Assembly (NCBI RefSeq): GCF_015595035.1 | Contig: NZ_JADNRN010000001.1 | Coordinates: 682,001 to 746,000, forward strand | DNA length: 64,000 bases | Direction of reading: 5' to 3' | Source: Marinibium conchae | GTDB taxonomy: Bacteria; Pseudomonadota; Gammaproteobacteria; Enterobacterales; Alteromonadaceae | Part shown: piece by piece, positions 8,263 to 19,326 of the stretch | Position numbering within the stretch: position 1 is the first letter of the stretch | How the letters are laid out: every line of letters starts with the position of its first letter | The notes under the pieces: generated by a model | What the model saw: the letters and a program-made list of their open reading frames with translations, nothing else | What the model was told of the DNA's origin: nothing | Database searches by the model: none | Program-made: the position numbers and the translations under genes

Positions 8263-8565
8263 TTATTTCGCCTTATTGAATTTGTCTTTGAAATGGGAAA
8301 ATGCTTTGTAACTAATTAGGGTGGCGATAAATACGGGTATTTTGGTGACTAAAAACAGTGTACTCCATTCACCCGTCAATACACTGAATAGGGCGACCAA
8401 AATGAAAATTGCACTGAAAATTGCGAACAAAGTGAGCACCACTGCCCATGTTACCGTCCAATGAAAAGCCTTAGTTTTCTCCAAAGGAATATTATTTGTT
8501 GCAAGGTAACTTATTAGCAAAAGCAAGCCAAAGATGCTTGTGATGACAACAAAAACATAATCCAT
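8263..8565 (-). CDS. Small multi-pass membrane protein of unknown function
   Basis: The 100-residue protein has three hydrophobic segments (about residues 3-22, 36-62 and 68-86) and a lysine-rich C-terminus (HFKDKFNKAK), consistent with an inner-membrane protein. I do not recognise the family. It lies just upstream of the S9 peptidase on the same strand, about 100 bases apart, and is divergent from flagellin 4, with the sigma-28 promoter of flagellin 4 in between. Hydrophobic continuity and a clean ATG support a real gene. Confidence 0.6.
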   Translation of the reverse strand: MDYVFVVITSIFGLLLLISYLATNNIPLEKTKAFHWTVTWAVVLTLFAIFSAIFILVALFSVLTGEWSTLFLVTKIPVFIATLISYKAFSHFKDKFNKAK

Positions 8566-8629
8566 TTAGTGAAATTTCCATTTTTATCAGTGGGTTAGTA
8601 TTTAATTTAAAAAAAATCCTAAATCTTCC

Positions 8630-8656
8630 TAAAGTTACTCATGAAGGCGCCGATAA
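8630..8656 (+). promoter_or_regulatory. Sigma-28 (FliA) type promoter for flagellin 4
   Basis: TAAAGTTA (8630-8637), an 11-base spacer and GCCGATAA (8649-8656) give a near-perfect FliA promoter. It lies about 150 bases before the flagellin 4 ATG and probably also drives flaG-fliD-fliS downstream. Confidence 0.9.
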
Positions 8657-8805
8657 CTATAGTCGAGGGGTAATTTAAAGTTTTTTTGACTTCGTGTCGA
8701 GTCATCCAAACTAGAGGTAGCTTTTTTGGCCTAGTGAACCAAGAAAGCATGAATTAGGTTCGTCAGAGAGTTATCTACACTCGCTCTTTGATGATAGGAG
8801 GTATT

Positions 8806-9645
8806 ATGTCAATTTTTGTAAACACCAATGTATCAGCGTTAAATGCTCAGCGTCAATTATTCGACTCTGGACAAGCCTTAAATAAATCGTTCGAGCGTTT
8901 ATCGTCGGGCTTTCGTATCAACAGCGCTGCAGACGATGCTGCAGGCCTACAAATTTCCGATCGCATTACCAGCCAGCTCGAAGGGCTGAACCAAGCGGTT
9001 CGGAATTCAAACGACGCGATATCATTAGCACAAACTGCCGAAGGTGCTTTGGCAGAAACAACCAATTCGTTACAGCGAATTCGTCAGTTAGCAGTGCAAG
9101 CGCAAAACGGAATTAATTCTTCAGCAGACAGAGCCGCTTTGCAAAAAGAGGTGTCTGCATTAAAAACCGAAATATCGCGGATCGCAACCGACACTAAATT
9201 TAATAATGTGAATCTACTTGACGCTTCGTATTCAGCGGCGTTTCTAGTTGGTGCGAACAGCGGGCAAACTATTAGCATTAACTTGTCTGCTAGCAATATT
9301 ACTGGCGCTAATGGTTTCAGTGCAACCGGCCTTGGCATAGGTTCATTGTCAGTCAGCACCTTCGCTGATGCGTCGTCAGCACTTACCGATATTGACACGG
9401 CAATATCTGCAATCGGTGCTGTCAGAGCCGACCTAGGTAGTTTGCAAAATAGATTTGAGTCGACTATTCGAAACCTGAGTAACGTTGCAGAAAACTTGTC
9501 AGGTGCGAGAAGTCAAATCAGAGACACTGATTTTGCAACAGAAACAGCCGAGCTGACCAGAAATCAGATCATACAACAAGCGTCTATTTCGGTGTTGAGT
9601 CAGGCAAATCAAAGACCGCAAGCAGCGCTCGCATTGCTCGGTTAA
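8806..9645 (+). CDS. Flagellin 4
   Basis: Flagellin of 279 residues, closest to flagellin 1 in the centre (GANGFSATGLGIGSLSV against GINGFSATGLNIGDLSV) and at the C-terminus (ALALLG). The ATG at 8806 is chosen because AGGAGGT ends four bases upstream and MSIFVNTNVSALNAQ is the family N-terminus. The open frame reaches TTG at 8788 but would add a non-conserved tail. It has the strongest sigma-28 promoter of the set and heads the flaG-fliD-fliS cluster, so it is a candidate main filament protein. Confidence 0.97.
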   Translation: MSIFVNTNVSALNAQRQLFDSGQALNKSFERLSSGFRINSAADDAAGLQISDRITSQLEGLNQAVRNSNDAISLAQTAEGALAETTNSLQRIRQLAVQAQNGINSSADRAALQKEVSALKTEISRIATDTKFNNVNLLDASYSAAFLVGANSGQTISINLSASNITGANGFSATGLGIGSLSVSTFADASSALTDIDTAISAIGAVRADLGSLQNRFESTIRNLSNVAENLSGARSQIRDTDFATETAELTRNQIIQQASISVLSQANQRPQAALALLG

Positions 9646-9658
9646 TTTATATTGCAAA

Positions 9659-9732
9659 GTAAAAACACATAAACCAGCCGTGAGGCTGCGTTTATCTTAC
9701 GGTTCCTCCGTTTATGGCGTGACCGTTTTTAC
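9659..9732 (+). other. Structured spacer between flagellin 4 and flaG
   Basis: GTAAAAAC (9659-9666) pairs with GTTTTTAC (9725-9732). Inside are a hairpin of ATAAACCAGCC with GGCTG-C-GTTTAT (9669-9695, one bulged C) and a small ACGG/CCGT hairpin just after it. The T-run lies within the closing stem, so it could act as a leaky terminator or mRNA-end stabiliser that sets flagellin above flaG. Confidence 0.5.
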
Positions 9733-9756
9733 AATTGAAGTAGGAGGTATTGAAAA

Positions 9757-10233
9757 ATGGACACTATCAATCCGCAAGCTGGCAACAATGTTGCTAGTCA
9801 GTTTAGTAAAGCGTCAGCACTTCCCCAGCTCGAGTCGCTAGCTCGTGCTCAGAATAATGACGTGCTAACTACAGCTGAGTCGGTGGCAGCAAAAGAGACT
9901 TCAAGCTCTGATGTTGTTTCGTTGCTCGATAACGTACAAAGTACTAAAGCAAATCCACGCGAGGCCGATACCTTACAACGAGAGGAAAGCGTTGTTGAGA
10001 TCGAACGGGCGCTTGGTGATATAAGTGAGTTTATGCAAAATAGAAATACGCAGCTTGCGTTTTCTATTGATGAGGCCACCGATAAAAGGGTGGTAACCGT
10101 CAAAGATGCATCGTCGGGTGACGTGATCCGGCAAATTCCTTCCGAGGAGGTGCTGAAATTTGCAGAGCGAGTTAATGAGTTACAGTCTGAATTTGGCAGT
10201 AGTGCAGGAATACTTCTGCAAGGGCAGGCTTAA
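9757..10233 (+). CDS. flaG: FlaG family protein
   Basis: The 158-residue protein has a disordered Ser/Ala-rich N-terminus and a conserved C-terminal FlaG region (about 85-150: LAFSIDEATDKRVVTVKDASSGDVIRQIP is its core). FlaG proteins influence filament length in polar-flagellated bacteria. The mechanism is unsettled. A good GGAGGT site precedes the ATG. It lies between flagellin 4 and fliD in the standard Vibrio and Shewanella order, and 15 bases separate it from fliD, so co-transcription is likely. Confidence 0.93.
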   Translation: MDTINPQAGNNVASQFSKASALPQLESLARAQNNDVLTTAESVAAKETSSSDVVSLLDNVQSTKANPREADTLQREESVVEIERALGDISEFMQNRNTQLAFSIDEATDKRVVTVKDASSGDVIRQIPSEEVLKFAERVNELQSEFGSSAGILLQGQA

Positions 10234-10248
10234 ATATGAGGTAAAATT

Positions 10249-11682
10249 ATGGGTATTTCATCATTAGGGGTTGGTTCAGGACTCGATTTAGAAGGTCTGG
10301 TATCACAACTACTTGAAGCCGAGCGCGCTCCTAGAGCTGCTCGTTTGGATGCCCGTGAAGAAACCATTGAGTCTGAGATTTCAAGTCTTGGGCAAATAAA
10401 ATCAAAGCTCTCGGAATTCAAAGACGCTGTTGACGACCTGCGCAAAGATCAGTCGTTGACAGGCCGAGAGCCTACCATTCGCAATCCTTCTGAAGACACT
10501 GAGCCTTTTACGGCCGAAGCATCAAACTCTGCGCTGACAGGCGAATACGATATTACGGTCGAGCGTTTGGCAAGTGGAACGCGAATAGAAACTCAAGATG
10601 CCGCTTTCGCATCATCTTCCGAATCGGTTGCTGATGCTGATGGGTCATTAACTTTCAGAATTGGCGATTCAGGTGAAAGCTTCACGCTAAACATCACTGC
10701 CGGTACAACGCTTGCCCAGTTACGAGAACAGATTAACGATGCTGAGGATAACTTTGGCATTACCGCAAACATTATTAATACCGGTACCGACGCAGGTGGC
10801 GCTAAACTAGTTATTAACTCCGATATCACGGGTGAGGGTAACGACCTCAATATAATTAATAACAACGATATTGCCGGTTTAAACAGACTTGCGACGACTA
10901 ATTCCACAGAAACTACCAGTTTATTGAGCCCTACAAGAGCCGCTCAAAACGCTCAGGCTATCATTGACGGAATAACGGTTCAAAGCGACACCAACAAATT
11001 CGAAAACACCATACAAAATGTTACTTTTACTGCCGAAGCCGTGTCAGAGAAAGATGCAAATGACAATTTTCAATCTTCTAGCTTAGTTATTGGTTTTGAC
11101 GAAGAGGCATTGGAGGAAAAAATTCGTGCTTTCGTTGAGGGTTACAACTCCTTAAATACGGAAATAGTTGCCTTAACTCGCTACGGCGAATCAGAACTAG
11201 AAGACGACGGCGCCTTGGCTGGCGACTTTACCGTTCGTGGTATTCAGTCTGGTTTAGGTAGCATTCTCAGTGGCACCGTAAGCGATTCAGCCTTGGGTGG
11301 TTTATTTCAAATAGGAATTGAGTTGACTGCTGAAGGCACGTTAGAAATTGGAAGTACAGACTTCGGCCTAGGAACAGGTGAAAGCCGATTAAGCGATGCT
11401 CTTGAAGATAATTTTGATGAAGTGTCTAAGTTATTTACTGCTGATGATGGCATCGCAAACAAACTTTATGATTTTCTTGACCAATATACTAAGTCAAACG
11501 GTGTTCTTGCCGATAGAGAAACAGCCGCGAAAGATCAAAGAGATCAACTTCTTGACGATCGAGCGGCTTTTGAATTGCGTTTGGTTAGCTTTGAAGAAAC
11601 ATTACGCGGAAGGTATTTGAACCTTGACCAAACCGTCGCAAGACTTCAGCAAACCAGCTCAGCCTTGCTAGCATCGCTATAA
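10249..11682 (+). CDS. fliD: Flagellar filament cap protein FliD
   Basis: The 477-residue cap protein (HAP2) sits at the filament tip and folds incoming flagellin. The typical N-terminus ISSLGVGSGLDLEGLVSQLL is present, followed by a polar central domain and a C-terminal coiled-coil region (about 400-470) rich in Asp/Arg/Gln. Length is normal for the family. It is followed after 74 bases by fliS, the flagellin chaperone, as in related polar flagellar clusters. Confidence 0.96.
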   Translation: MGISSLGVGSGLDLEGLVSQLLEAERAPRAARLDAREETIESEISSLGQIKSKLSEFKDAVDDLRKDQSLTGREPTIRNPSEDTEPFTAEASNSALTGEYDITVERLASGTRIETQDAAFASSSESVADADGSLTFRIGDSGESFTLNITAGTTLAQLREQINDAEDNFGITANIINTGTDAGGAKLVINSDITGEGNDLNIINNNDIAGLNRLATTNSTETTSLLSPTRAAQNAQAIIDGITVQSDTNKFENTIQNVTFTAEAVSEKDANDNFQSSSLVIGFDEEALEEKIRAFVEGYNSLNTEIVALTRYGESELEDDGALAGDFTVRGIQSGLGSILSGTVSDSALGGLFQIGIELTAEGTLEIGSTDFGLGTGESRLSDALEDNFDEVSKLFTADDGIANKLYDFLDQYTKSNGVLADRETAAKDQRDQLLDDRAAFELRLVSFEETLRGRYLNLDQTVARLQQTSSALLASL

Positions 11683-11756
11683 GACTTAGACAAGCAACAG
11701 CGTACGAAGCCTAACAATAAAAAAGTAGCAGTACACACTATTTGGAGATTACGTAT

Positions 11757-12185
11757 ATGGCCCTTAAAGGCATAAACGCTTATAAAAAAGGCAGCCTTAA
11801 ACAAGATGTTGCCGCCGCCGACCCCCACCGATTGACGCTAATGTTGATGCAAGGCGCGCTCGATAGAATGGCCTATGCAAAAGGGTGCATGGAACGCCAA
11901 GACCTAGCCGGTAAGTCTGAGCACTTGTCTCGTTCTAGCGCGATCTTGATCAATTTGCGCGACACTCTCGACTTGAAAATTGGTGGGGAAGTCGCTGAAA
12001 ACCTCTATTCTCTGTACGATTATATGGTACAGCGTTTGGTTGATGCCAACGTTCAAAACAGCTTGTCGATAATGGATGAAGTGATTAACCTGCTATTGCC
12101 CATCAAAACGGCTTGGTTAAGTATTCCTGAAGAAGCTAAACAAGAAGCTTACGAAGCGAAACGTCAACAACAGCAAACAGTGTAA
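11757..12185 (+). CDS. fliS: Flagellin export chaperone FliS
   Basis: A 142-residue helical chaperone that binds the flagellin C-terminus in the cytosol and prevents early polymerisation. The sequence shows the family features: INAYKKG at the N-terminus, then AADPHRLTLMLMQGALDRM and a closing Gln-rich tail. The ATG at 11757 follows TTTGGAGATTACGTAT and gives the expected MALKGINAY start. The frame upstream to TTG 11742 is not conserved. It is followed by a FliT-like gene. Confidence 0.95.
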   Translation: MALKGINAYKKGSLKQDVAAADPHRLTLMLMQGALDRMAYAKGCMERQDLAGKSEHLSRSSAILINLRDTLDLKIGGEVAENLYSLYDYMVQRLVDANVQNSLSIMDEVINLLLPIKTAWLSIPEEAKQEAYEAKRQQQQTV

Positions 12186-12268
12186 GGCTCTCGAGTAGCG
12201 CAAAAACCTTGTAAGTACTCGATGGTAAATACTCATCTGCTATTAACGCCAGCAAATAAGGGACAGCT

Positions 12269-12607
12269 TTGGAACAAGCCAATAGTTCGGTTGAAGACTA
12301 CCTTTCTCATTCACTCACACCCAAAGCATTGAGCGAGCTGAATATGGCTATCTGCTTAACACTTGTGAGCCTTGATGAAAGTGACAATATCGACGATGTA
12401 AAACTTCGTGAGCTCGTTGAACAACGAGATGAGTTTATTCAAGACTATCTGAGCACACTAAAGCCAGAGCCACGAAAAGAGTTTGCGACGGCCGAACTAC
12501 CTATTAACAATCAACTTCAAGCTATTGTCAAAAACTTGTTTACAGATTCGTTAAGCGAGTTGAGTTCACTAGTTAGAGGCTTGAAAGCAATCAAAAAATA
12601 TAAGTGA
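12269..12607 (+). CDS. FliT-like flagellar chaperone candidate
   Basis: A 112-residue, mostly helical acidic protein beginning with TTG at 12269 behind AAGGGAC. Its position directly after fliS and its small helical character fit FliT-type chaperones, which bind FliD and flagellar regulators, but sequence similarity cannot be judged by eye. It ends 10 bases before the maf gene, so it may be translated together with the glycosylation island. An alternative is a lineage-specific small flagellar protein. Confidence 0.6.
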   Translation: MEQANSSVEDYLSHSLTPKALSELNMAICLTLVSLDESDNIDDVKLRELVEQRDEFIQDYLSTLKPEPRKEFATAELPINNQLQAIVKNLFTDSLSELSSLVRGLKAIKKYK

Positions 12608-12617
12608 CGTAGCCATT

Positions 12618-15600
12618 ATGTTGAACGATATTCGGGTGCATATTCACAACGACGATGAAGTCCAAGAGCAGATAGAAAAAAAGTCTGCACCTTTCATCGC
12701 TAAAACTCACCAGCAGAATCGGGCTGCATTCGCACGCTCAATCCCGCATTTAATTACTGAGCTAGATGCTATTCGCAGTGAAAGTATATCTATCTTTTGC
12801 AATAAAAATGAGCAATACAACATTGTTGATTTTGGCTTGGGTAGAACTTTATACGGTGAAAATCCCGACACTGAGATACAAGCACAGTGTGAGAACTGGG
12901 CCCAACATAGCGCCATTTTAGCGTTTTCAGATGGCGATAATTACGACAATAGTAACGACGACTTGCTGGGCAATGCACTCGACTTGTTTCAACAAAATCA
13001 AAGCCGCGTGCTTGCAAGTGCTGAGAACAGTGACGTGTTGGTGCTCTTGGGGCTGGGCTTAGGCAGTTATATTCCACGTTTACTTCGCGAAATATTTGCA
13101 AACAAAGCGAACATAAAGCACCTCATTATTTATGAGCCCGAGGCGCAGTACTTCAAAAGTTCTTCCATGGTAATGCAATGGGAGTCCTTACTGCTAGAGC
13201 TTGAGAAACAAGGTATTGCCATCTATTTTCAAATCGGAAAAGATGCTCAACATCTCATCACTGATTTACAAGAACTACAAACTCACTGTCCAGTATCACA
13301 AGCCATTGTATTTCAGCATTATTTTCATCCTACCTTTGATGCTGTCATGCATTCAATTCGACACAGTGATTGGCAAACGCTACAAGCAAAATCAAGCTCC
13401 TTCAAAGCGCAGCGTAAATTCACCCAATACACACCACCTTGGTTAGAAAGCACTAAAGTAACTGAGTTACATCCGGTTAGGCCTGAGCAACATCGCTTTC
13501 GCGACAACCTGTTGGCGTTTAAAAAATACTACCCAAATATTTATGCTGAATTTTCCGACTACCAGCCTGATACTTGGCAAGCTGTTGAGAATAAAAGCGG
13601 CAGTGTAAATCTTCTTAATCTTTTCAACGGCGCAACGTGGTACGGAAATAATCCTGTTGAAGAAGGGGCGGCGAATTATAGAAGTTTTGAAAAACATCCG
13701 AATAAAGACGGCTTAATCCTTGGTTACAATGGTCAAAAGTTAAAGCACTATTTGCATTATCGTTTAGTCAAAAAAACTGAAGCCTTGCTCGAGCAAGCAG
13801 AAGATGAAGTGAATATGTTGCCCGACACGATCAAGTCATTAATACTGTTTGGTTTAGGCGCAGGTTATGAATTAGAGAGCTTGCTGGAAAATAAAAAGCT
13901 AGAAAAGTTGTTTATATGTGAACCTAATCGTGACTTCTTTTATGGCTCCTTGTTCGCAGTTGATTGGCGGCATATTCTCGAAAAGCTTGATGAAAGTGAG
14001 GCTAATGTCTACATCAATATTGGCGACGATGGCAGTCACCTGTTTCGAGATTTATTAGGCCAGTTTTATAACATTGGGCCCTATGTTTTAAGCCAAACCT
14101 TTTTTTATCAAAGCTATTACAACGAAGCACTGAACTCGGCGATTGCTCAACTCAGAGAGCAACTGCAAATTGTGGTATCGATGGGGGAGTACTTTGATCA
14201 TGCTTGTTTTGCTATTGAACATACTAAGGAGGCATTTCGACAAGAAATACCGTTTTTAAAATCAACACCAAGCCAGTATTTACGTCATGAAAACAAAGAA
14301 CTCCCCATTTTATTTGTGGGTAATGGTCCTTCACTTGACTATAGTATCGATACAATAAAAGAGTTGCAGGGCCAAGCGATTGTCATTTCTTGTGGTACGT
14401 CATTGCAAGTGTTGCACCGCAATAATATTGTGCCTGACTTTCATGCCGAGATAGAACTTAACCGCGCGACTTTCGACTGGGCATGCAGAGTAGGCGACCC
14501 AGACTATCTTAAAAAGATAACCCTGCTAAGTTGTAACGGCATTCATCCAGATACCTGCGTCCTATATAAAGATGTATTAATTGCATTTAAAGAGGGCGAG
14601 TCGGCGACGGTGTCAGCGTTGAACGTGGTTGGTGAAGACAAAGCTGAATGTTTAGCGTTTGCTTTTCCAACGGTAAGTAATTTCGCTGTAAATCTATTTT
14701 TAAAACTTGGCTTTCATCAATTTTATTTTTTCGGCATTGATATGGGCTTTGTTGACAGTAGCCAGCATCATTCATCTCAATCAGGCTATTACAATGTTCA
14801 GGGCAAAGAGCTATATAAATATGCTGAAGCAAACAATACCGGCTTGCTTGTTCCAGGTAATTTCCGCACGCTAGTTAACACTAAACATGAATTTAAACTG
14901 GCTAAAACCATCATCGAGCAGGCATTGGCTTCTACTCCTGTTGATTGCTACAACACCAGTGATGGCGCTTTGATTGAAGGGGCTATTCCGCTTGATATAA
15001 ATAACATTTTGCTCATGAGTAGCGAGACGCAAAAGCAACAGACCTTAAATAGCTTACGTGACTGCTTTGAGCGATCTCCAGCAAAAACATTTGTTGAGAC
15101 TTTTGATGATAAATATCAACACAGTGTGCTGATACAAGAACTAGAATCGCTCATTGATTTAGCTGAAAATAGCAGCGCAATGCTGTTGGGAGAGGCAGGC
15201 AGTAAGCAAGAAGACATTTTTGAGTTTGTAGAAACACAAAAACAGTTTTTATTTTTCTCTTACAAGCAAGGCAACTCCCTGTTGTTTTATTACTTGTATG
15301 GTTCAATGAATTACATTAATTCAGTACTCAGTAAAGCGGCTATGCATCATGATCGCGATATTGCCGTCAGTGTCGCTTCTCAAGCGCTCGTATTTTGGCG
15401 CGACTGTTTGTGTGACGTCAAACTATTGTTGTTGGACAAGCATCAATTGTTTGACACCTCCTCAAGTTTTACGCTTCGCAGAGAACGAATATTGCTGGCA
15501 GAAAAATCACTTGCCATTGAGTTTGTTAGCTTCAGCCAAGGTCTACAAGATATCGCCAAAGGTGAGCTTGAAAAGCTTCAGGAGTTTTACTCTCTGGCCT

Positions 15601-16382
15601 TAAGTTTCTCTCTAATTACCGATGTAGGTAAAGAGACTTTCGCTTCAACTGAAAGTAACAAGCACTATATATTCATGCTTCACGATAGAAGTGAATGGCT
15701 TGTTGCTCAAAGCGCCTTAACCGCACTGAATAGCCTTTACCGTGAGAGCACAAAGCAAATTCCAGTACTGCTGTGTCTTGCCTGTGAATTTGAATCTGAG
15801 TGGATAAAAAGCGCCGAATTTTATGCTAAATACTTCCCTGCACTGAGCGTATCTTTTCAGCTTTTGCCTAGTTTAGCTGAGCGAGCGGACGCATTGCCTT
15901 ATTCACGAGGTGAAGTGCCTTGCGCCCCTTGTAGCCTGCACGTGGAGTCTGCATTAAAGCATGTTCAAAATACTGCTAAGCAGTTTATTTTTATAGAAAA
16001 ACTTGATTTTTCGGAGGTTGGCTTAAAACCTGCATATAGTGAAGTTAACAATAAGAATGTAGGTGAAAATGACGGTAAAGAGGCAGCGACCGCACTGCGT
16101 CTGATACCCGAACCAATATCAGCTGAGTTTGTTAACAATCAAATTATTTCTAAGCTTCGAGCTATCTGCGCTGCTTCAGATTTTTGCTTTTTTGATTTTA
16201 AAACCTATGCTGCAGTACCAAGAGACTTCAATAGCACGGAGGCCTCTGCGACTGTGTTGGACTTGGCCGGATCACGTGGCCTTAGAGTAAATCGACCTTT
16301 CACCTCCATAGAATTTCTTTTACGTTGGCAAAAGCCTGCGTTGGTAGAAAAAAACATTACTCAGTATATGAAGGCAGATTAA
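12618..16382 (+). CDS. Long Maf-type motility-associated glycosyltransferase
   Basis: A 1254-residue protein of the Maf/DUF115 family, which transfers nonulosonic acids such as pseudaminic acid to flagellin Ser/Thr in the cytoplasm. The core motif LFVGNGPSLDYS lies near residue 566 and IEINRA-like and FFGIDMGF segments follow. Upstream there are two copies of the Maf N-terminal module. The first has LGLGLGSY near 145, YEPEAQYF near 173 and IGKDAQHL. The second has FGLGAGYE near 410, CEPNRDFF near 431 and IGDDGSHL. A C-terminal extension of about 450 residues has no recognised domain. Typical Maf proteins are roughly half this length. Placement before pseB is as expected for a pseudaminyl transferase. 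Confidence 0.9.
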   Translation: MLNDIRVHIHNDDEVQEQIEKKSAPFIAKTHQQNRAAFARSIPHLITELDAIRSESISIFCNKNEQYNIVDFGLGRTLYGENPDTEIQAQCENWAQHSAILAFSDGDNYDNSNDDLLGNALDLFQQNQSRVLASAENSDVLVLLGLGLGSYIPRLLREIFANKANIKHLIIYEPEAQYFKSSSMVMQWESLLLELEKQGIAIYFQIGKDAQHLITDLQELQTHCPVSQAIVFQHYFHPTFDAVMHSIRHSDWQTLQAKSSSFKAQRKFTQYTPPWLESTKVTELHPVRPEQHRFRDNLLAFKKYYPNIYAEFSDYQPDTWQAVENKSGSVNLLNLFNGATWYGNNPVEEGAANYRSFEKHPNKDGLILGYNGQKLKHYLHYRLVKKTEALLEQAEDEVNMLPDTIKSLILFGLGAGYELESLLENKKLEKLFICEPNRDFFYGSLFAVDWRHILEKLDESEANVYINIGDDGSHLFRDLLGQFYNIGPYVLSQTFFYQSYYNEALNSAIAQLREQLQIVVSMGEYFDHACFAIEHTKEAFRQEIPFLKSTPSQYLRHENKELPILFVGNGPSLDYSIDTIKELQGQAIVISCGTSLQVLHRNNIVPDFHAEIELNRATFDWACRVGDPDYLKKITLLSCNGIHPDTCVLYKDVLIAFKEGESATVSALNVVGEDKAECLAFAFPTVSNFAVNLFLKLGFHQFYFFGIDMGFVDSSQHHSSQSGYYNVQGKELYKYAEANNTGLLVPGNFRTLVNTKHEFKLAKTIIEQALASTPVDCYNTSDGALIEGAIPLDINNILLMSSETQKQQTLNSLRDCFERSPAKTFVETFDDKYQHSVLIQELESLIDLAENSSAMLLGEAGSKQEDIFEFVETQKQFLFFSYKQGNSLLFYYLYGSMNYINSVLSKAAMHHDRDIAVSVASQALVFWRDCLCDVKLLLLDKHQLFDTSSSFTLRRERILLAEKSLAIEFVSFSQGLQDIAKGELEKLQEFYSLALSFSLITDVGKETFASTESNKHYIFMLHDRSEWLVAQSALTALNSLYRESTKQIPVLLCLACEFESEWIKSAEFYAKYFPALSVSFQLLPSLAERADALPYSRGEVPCAPCSLHVESALKHVQNTAKQFIFIEKLDFSEVGLKPAYSEVNNKNVGENDGKEAATALRLIPEPISAEFVNNQIISKLRAICAASDFCFFDFKTYAAVPRDFNSTEASATVLDLAGSRGLRVNRPFTSIEFLLRWQKPALVEKNITQYMKAD

Positions 16383-18561
<2,179 letters not shown>

Positions 18562-18565
<4 letters not shown>

Positions 18566-19326
18566 ATGTGAGTAAAGATAACCCCAAACGAACAAAAGAT
18601 AAGAAAGCGAAAACGATTGCTGTTATACCCGCACGCGGGGGAAGTAAGCGCATCATTGGTAAAAACACACGAGTTTTTGCTGGTCAACCTTTGATTGCCT
18701 ACTCCATTAAAGTAGCGCAAAGTTCAGGCCTTTTCGATGACATCATAGTGACAACTGATTCAGACAAAATAGCCGACCTTGCAAAGCAGTTTGGGGCAAC
18801 CGTGCCTTTTTTAAGGCCATCAGATTTATCCGATGACTTAACCGGAACGCGCCCTGTTACGAATCATGCTATTCGATGGTATCAAGATAATATTGGAGCG
18901 CTTGATTATTGCTGCTGTATATATGCAACAGCGCCTTTTCTGCAAGCCAACTACTTAAAAGCGGGCCTTGATGCTCTCGATGAAGATAGTTCGAAGGCTT
19001 TCGCATACTCAGTTACCAGTTTCCCTTTTCCAATTCAAAGGGCCTTATTTATGCAAGCTAACTATGCAGAGCCAGCCTTCAAAGAAGATATAATGAAACG
19101 CTCGCAAGACTTGCCCGAGGCTTACCACGACGCAGGGCAGTTCTACTGGGGTAGGGCTGAAGATTATTTGTCGTCCAAAGCTATATTTTCTGAGCATGGC
19201 ATTCCTATTATTTTGCCGCGTCATCTAGTTCAAGATATTGATACGGAGGAGGACTGGCTGCGAGCCGAGTTGATGTATAAGGCCTATATGCAGTCAAGCC
19301 ACGAGACTAATAGTGGGAGTAACTGA
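18562..19326 (+). CDS. pseF: Pseudaminic acid cytidylyltransferase PseF
   Basis: A 254-residue CMP-nonulosonate synthetase that activates pseudaminic acid with CTP. The nucleotide-binding AVIPARGGSKRI appears after a short lysine-rich tail, followed by VTTDSDKIADLAKQFGA and the late QDIDTEEDW block. The GTG at 18562 overlaps pseC by four bases. The first 17 residues are polar and precede the conserved domain, so a start slightly downstream cannot be excluded. Confidence 0.95.
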
